Source: Cryptomeria japonica | Lineage: Eukaryota > Streptophyta > Pinopsida > Cupressales > Cupressaceae | Reading direction: 5' to 3' | DNA length: 64,000 nucleotides | Assembly: GCF_030272615.1 (NCBI RefSeq) | Contig: NC_081414.1 | Span: 913,579,648-913,643,647 of the forward strand | Part shown: positions 60,601-64,000 of the stretch, piece by piece | Layout of the letters: each line of letters starts with the position of its first letter | How positions within the stretch are numbered: position 1 is the stretch's first letter | Position numbers and translations under genes: made by a program | The notes under the pieces: model-generated | Told to the model about the DNA's origin: nothing | The model's input: only the letters and a program-made list of their open reading frames with translations | Databases searched by the model: none

Positions 60601-61720
60601 ATCTGAAGACAGTGACATAGTATGTAGGCTACATAAAGCATTATATGGTCTAAAGCCAGCACCTAGGGTATGGTATGAGCGCCTACATTCCCATCTTGTG
60701 AAGATTGGATTTGAGAGAATAAGTGAAGATAACAATATCTACTTGAAGTCTGAAGGAGATCAAATCCTGATCTGTGAAGTTTTTGTTGATGACATCATCT
60801 TTGGTGGAGATGACAAGATAAGTCATGAGTTTGCTGATGAGATGAAGAAAGAGTTTGAGATGTCTCTCATAGGGGAGATTAAGTTCTTCATTGGACTGTA
60901 GATCCAACAGATGGAAGATGGAATCTTCATCACTCAGTCCAAATATGTCAAAGAGGTGTTGAAGACTTTTGGCATGGAAGAAAGAAAACAGGTTGGTACA
61001 CCGATGGTGACCGGTTGCAAATTGACAAAAGAGGATGATTCCGCATTGGTTGATGAGAAGGAATACCAATCAATGATTGGTAAGTTGCATTATGTAGTGC
61101 ATAGCAGACTGGATATTGCACATGCAGTTGGCATTACTGCAAGATTCCAAAAGAGTCCAAGAGAATCTCACTTGATTGCAGTCAAGCGGATTCTTAGGTA
61201 TTTGAAGAGAACAATTGACTATGGATTGTGGTACCCATACAACAATAATTTCAATCTGAAAGTGTTCACAGATGCTGATTGGGCAAGTAATGTGGATGAC
61301 CGGAAAAGCACAACCGGTGGTGCATTCTTTCTTGGTGGTAGACTGGTCTCATGGATGAGTAAAAAGCAAAGTTGTATCTCTCATTCTACAGCGGAAGCAG
61401 AGTATGTTGTAGCTTTCATGAACTGCACTCAGACAATCTGGATGAAGCATGTACTGGAAGGCTTCAAGATCCCTGTATCTAAACCGGTAAGTATATTCTG
61501 TGATAACACAAGTGCTATCAATATATCAAAGAATCTAGTTTTACATTCTCGAACCAAGCATTTTGAGTTTAAGTACCATTTCTTGAGGGAAAAGGTTTAG
61601 AATAAAGAGATTGCACTGGAGCATGTGTCCAGTAAGGAGCAGTTAGCAGACATATTCACCAAGCCTCTCCCAAAGACAACATTTATGCATTTGAGAGGTG
61701 AATTAGGGGCATTGCCCCTT
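57644..61720 (+). pseudogene. gag-pol coding region of the inner copia (fossil)
   Basis: Gag lies at about 57.6-58.7 kb with a CCHC zinc knuckle (CFSCNWIGHIAMNC). The protease signature IIDSGCSHHMTGD is near 58.68 kb. Integrase (about 59.0-59.9 kb) has WHRRFCHVN, CRECQLGK, DDYSRMMWVTFLKD and NGLAERNNRT. Reverse transcriptase (about 60.3-61.0 kb) has [38 protein letters not shown] and FVDDIIFGG. RNase H (about 61.2-61.7 kb) has DADWASNVDDRKST and STAEAEYVV. The order defines Ty1/copia. About six breaks are present and no functional polyprotein is expected. Confidence 0.9.
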
Positions 61721-61966
61721 CAAAAGGTGAACTAAAAGTGATTGCTCCACATCAGTCAGGTACTGGAAAGACAAATTTTTGGTTGACTGGTGTGTTGAAG
61801 GATGCTACTCCTCAGGGGGAGCAGCATGATGAAACAGTGATGATTGTACCTCCACTTTGGCATTGTTGTCAAAGGGGGAGAAGGAGTGAAGTGAAAAGAT
61901 ATCTGCAGCAAATGGGGAGAAGATGTGAAGCAGAGAAGATATCTTTTGTATATTGCCATCAATGCC

Positions 61967-61977
61967 AAAGGGGGAGA
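61967..61977 (+). other. polypurine tract of the inner copia
   Basis: AAAGGGGGAGA, one base before the TGTTGG start of the 3' LTR. Confidence 0.85.
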
Positions 61978-61978
61978 T

Positions 61979-63578
61979 TGTTGGCATTATGTGAACCGAC
62001 ATGAAGACATAATGATATTGGATGTTGTCATTGATGTCAATATGAGACATAGTGTGAACCGGCACATGTGATAGGTGAATAGAGAGAGGAACTAGCATAT
62101 GCATGAACCGGTTTATATGCCAAAGTGAAGTGGCATATTTGTTCAAGGTGAACCGGCATGTAGTTATGAGAACCGGCACATGGAAGCATTGTATGACTAC
62201 CGGTTGGTAGGTAGCTTCCACTTCGGGGTTTCTGGTTGGAGTACCTCAAGTTTGTGTGACTCAATCGATGATCTTTGTGTGATGAGTTAGCAGCATGATG
62301 GAGGACAGATCATGTTGCCACGTAAGCTCTGTGTGTGTGAAGGATCTTGCATGAAGAAGACTATTCCTATCTACCTCGGGAATGTGCGAAGTCTGTCAAA
62401 CAGTGATAACGTGTGATGGGTTATCAACCGCCAAGAAATTGGTGGATAATGGACGATGGAGAATGTCTTGAGATCAATTCAAGATTGTTGCATTTAATGC
62501 AGTATGATTCAGCAGTCAGGATCGAACCGTTTGAATTGCTTAACCTAATAGGTTTAGGGTTTAGGGTTTTTGCTACCGACCTGTATGTTTCCTATAAGGT
62601 CGATGTTGTGTTTCTTTCTGAGGTTGTTGGCAAAAGTTGTGGGTGTGTATCCAAGGGAAGTGATACGTGATTCTTGCTAGACCAAAGGAGAGAAGAGATA
62701 CCTACAAAGTGAATGTGCAGAAGGAAAAGAGGAGCCTAAACGGATCTGCATTAGCATTGAGTGTTGTTAGCAGATCATTGTAATACCTGTTGATCTCTAA
62801 CCACTTCAACAGTTGTAAAATCCCCTATCAGGGTAGCCTTAACTGGCTTGATTCAAAATCCCTTAAATCGGGTGGTCTTAACCAGCTTGATTCAAATCCC
62901 TTAACCGGGTAACTCGAGGCTAATGAGTTCTGAGAAGCTAGAGAGCTTAGGAGATCCTTTTAGCTATTGAGTTCCTGAAATCCTCTAACAAGGTGACCCT
63001 ACCGGGTTTAACCCTTAACCGGGCATCCCTTAACCGAGTGATCCCTAACAGGATCAGTTCCTACCAGAACCTATTGTAATGTCCTTAACCAGACAAGGCT
63101 CCTAACAGAGCAGACTTCTAAAGAGTTCAAAAAGCAGCTTGTGGGTATTCATCCCCACCGTGGTTTTTCCCAGTTGGGTTTCCACGTGAAAAATATGTGT
63201 GTCATGTGAAATGCTTTTGTCTTGTGATGCTTTGTCTGACCTGTTAAGCACATGAAGGTTATATGTTTTATGCCTGTCTATAAAACATATTGAACTCACT
63301 GTTGTGAAGATCTGGTGGTTAAGTTTACTTGTTAATGCATGAGAATATAATGATACTATAGTATTGAGCTAAGAGGAAAGCTTATTGAGTGACCGGTTCA
63401 TGATTGATTGAGCTGTATTGGATGTTACCGGTTGCACTCTGTTTTACCAGTATACCTGTTTGTTAATCGTTTGGAGCATTTGCTGTCAAACCGGTTTTGG
63501 ACTGTATTTGTGTTTGTACTGATTCACCCTCCCCTCTCAGTACCGTTTTGGTACTAGTGGTTCATCATTGAGTTATCA
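61979..63578 (+). repeat. 3' LTR of the inner copia (1,600 bp)
   Basis: Direct copy of 55996-57573 with the same ends. It is slightly longer through an extra tttaggg unit near 62560 and an extra taaccg-type unit near 63025. Confidence 0.95.
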
Positions 63579-63583
63579 CTTAT
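63579..63583. repeat. 5-bp target site duplication of the inner copia (right)
   Basis: CTTAT, matching 55991-55995. Confidence 0.9.
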
Positions 63584-64000
63584 ATTATCGAAAATCTCTT
63601 TCCGAGATCTATCTAGATTTGGAGGTTTGAATTTTTTTTAAAATTTTTTTTAATGGTGTTTTTTGCTATCAAAGCTAGAGGTTCATTTTTGCACTCTAGG
63701 AGACATATCTTGAGCATCTGAACTCCGTTTTTTGAAAACTTTATATCATTGGAAAAATTGTTCTGTTTTATTTCCATTCATATGAGTTTTCTTTCCAAAT
63801 TATGCTCCAGGTATATTTTATTCAAGTTTTTGTTTTTCAGCACTCTGGTGAATATCTTGGATGTTTTAGGTCATGGGATCTCTTTCTTTGAGTAGGATGT
63901 CTCATCTTTGGTTTTTCTTTCTATTCCCAGTCTTCTATCTCTTTTGATCATTATAGCATTTTATTTATGCAAACACGCTGAGATAAAGTGCCACCATGCA

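Larger units (their letters stand above)
55996..63578 (+). mobile_element. Ty1/copia retrotransposon nested in another copia element
   Basis: 7,583 bp with LTRs of 1,578 and 1,600 bp, PBS, PPT and a CTTAT target duplication. Order gag, zinc knuckle, protease, integrase, reverse transcriptase, RNase H on the + strand. It is inserted into the leader of the outer element. LTR divergence of about 4% makes it younger than the copia at 11097-16574. The coding region is broken, with about six breaks. The lineage within copia was not resolved. Confidence 0.95.
55223..64000 (+). mobile_element. outer copia-type LTR element, continues past the window
   Basis: LTR, PBS (55553-55564) and leader are visible to 55995, then again from 63579 to the window end. 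The middle is occupied by a younger copia insertion. Coding parts would lie beyond 64000, so completeness cannot be judged. The initiator-Met PBS and 327-bp LTR fit Ty1/copia. Confidence 0.7.

Overview
The window looks like nuclear DNA of a land plant with a large, repeat-rich, AT-rich genome, most likely a gymnosperm (conifer). This rests on long gene-poor stretches, several nested Ty1/copia and Ty3/gypsy fossils, many small insertions and three-exon alpha-expansin genes. The lineage is an inference, because no marker gene is present. The only host genes I can support are four tandem alpha-expansin (EXPA) genes, all on the + strand: A 17707-18654, B 22266-23203, C 41267-42204 and D 50264-51202. 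Each has three exons of 133, 313 and 307 bp and encodes 250 residues. They sit in tandem duplicons of gene plus downstream plus upstream DNA. A fifth copy, E (about 52150-53956), keeps the promoter but ends just before the coding region.

Layout: 1-5600 is AT-rich DNA with a degenerate minisatellite and one dispersed repeat. 5600-9850 is an old, gutted Ty3/gypsy element (-) with another retroelement piece inside. 11097-16574 is a Ty1/copia element (-) with 135-bp LTRs, 5-bp target duplications and a 72-nt tRNA-like module in each LTR. 16580-54000 is the expansin array. 55223 to beyond 64000 is one copia-like element interrupted by a second, complete-length copia (55996-63578, 1.6-kb LTRs, target duplication CTTAT).

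Because the duplicons are paralogous, most insertions in the array can be dated against an empty site elsewhere in the window. They include a 206-bp poly(A)-tailed retroposon in A, a 12.8-kb DNA transposon and a 1-kb inverted-repeat element in B, a 3.06-kb element in C, and a foldback MITE plus a dispersed repeat in E.

The most unusual object is the DNA transposon at 25296-38117. It has 24-bp terminal inverted repeats (one mismatch), a 4-bp target duplication (AAAT), and an intact paralogous empty site at 48075-48078. It carries a DDE-type transposase gene (+, about 30188-33108) and a convergent ten-exon gene (-, 35109-37719) for a protein of about 546 codons that I do not recognise. Variants of the palindrome AGCGCGTACGCGCT cluster towards both ends. 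Its stop codons are all explicable as C-to-T changes, as expected from methylated, silenced DNA. A Sola-type assignment is possible but unproven. The second candidate novelty is the tRNA-like, Pol III-promoter-bearing LTR of the copia element.
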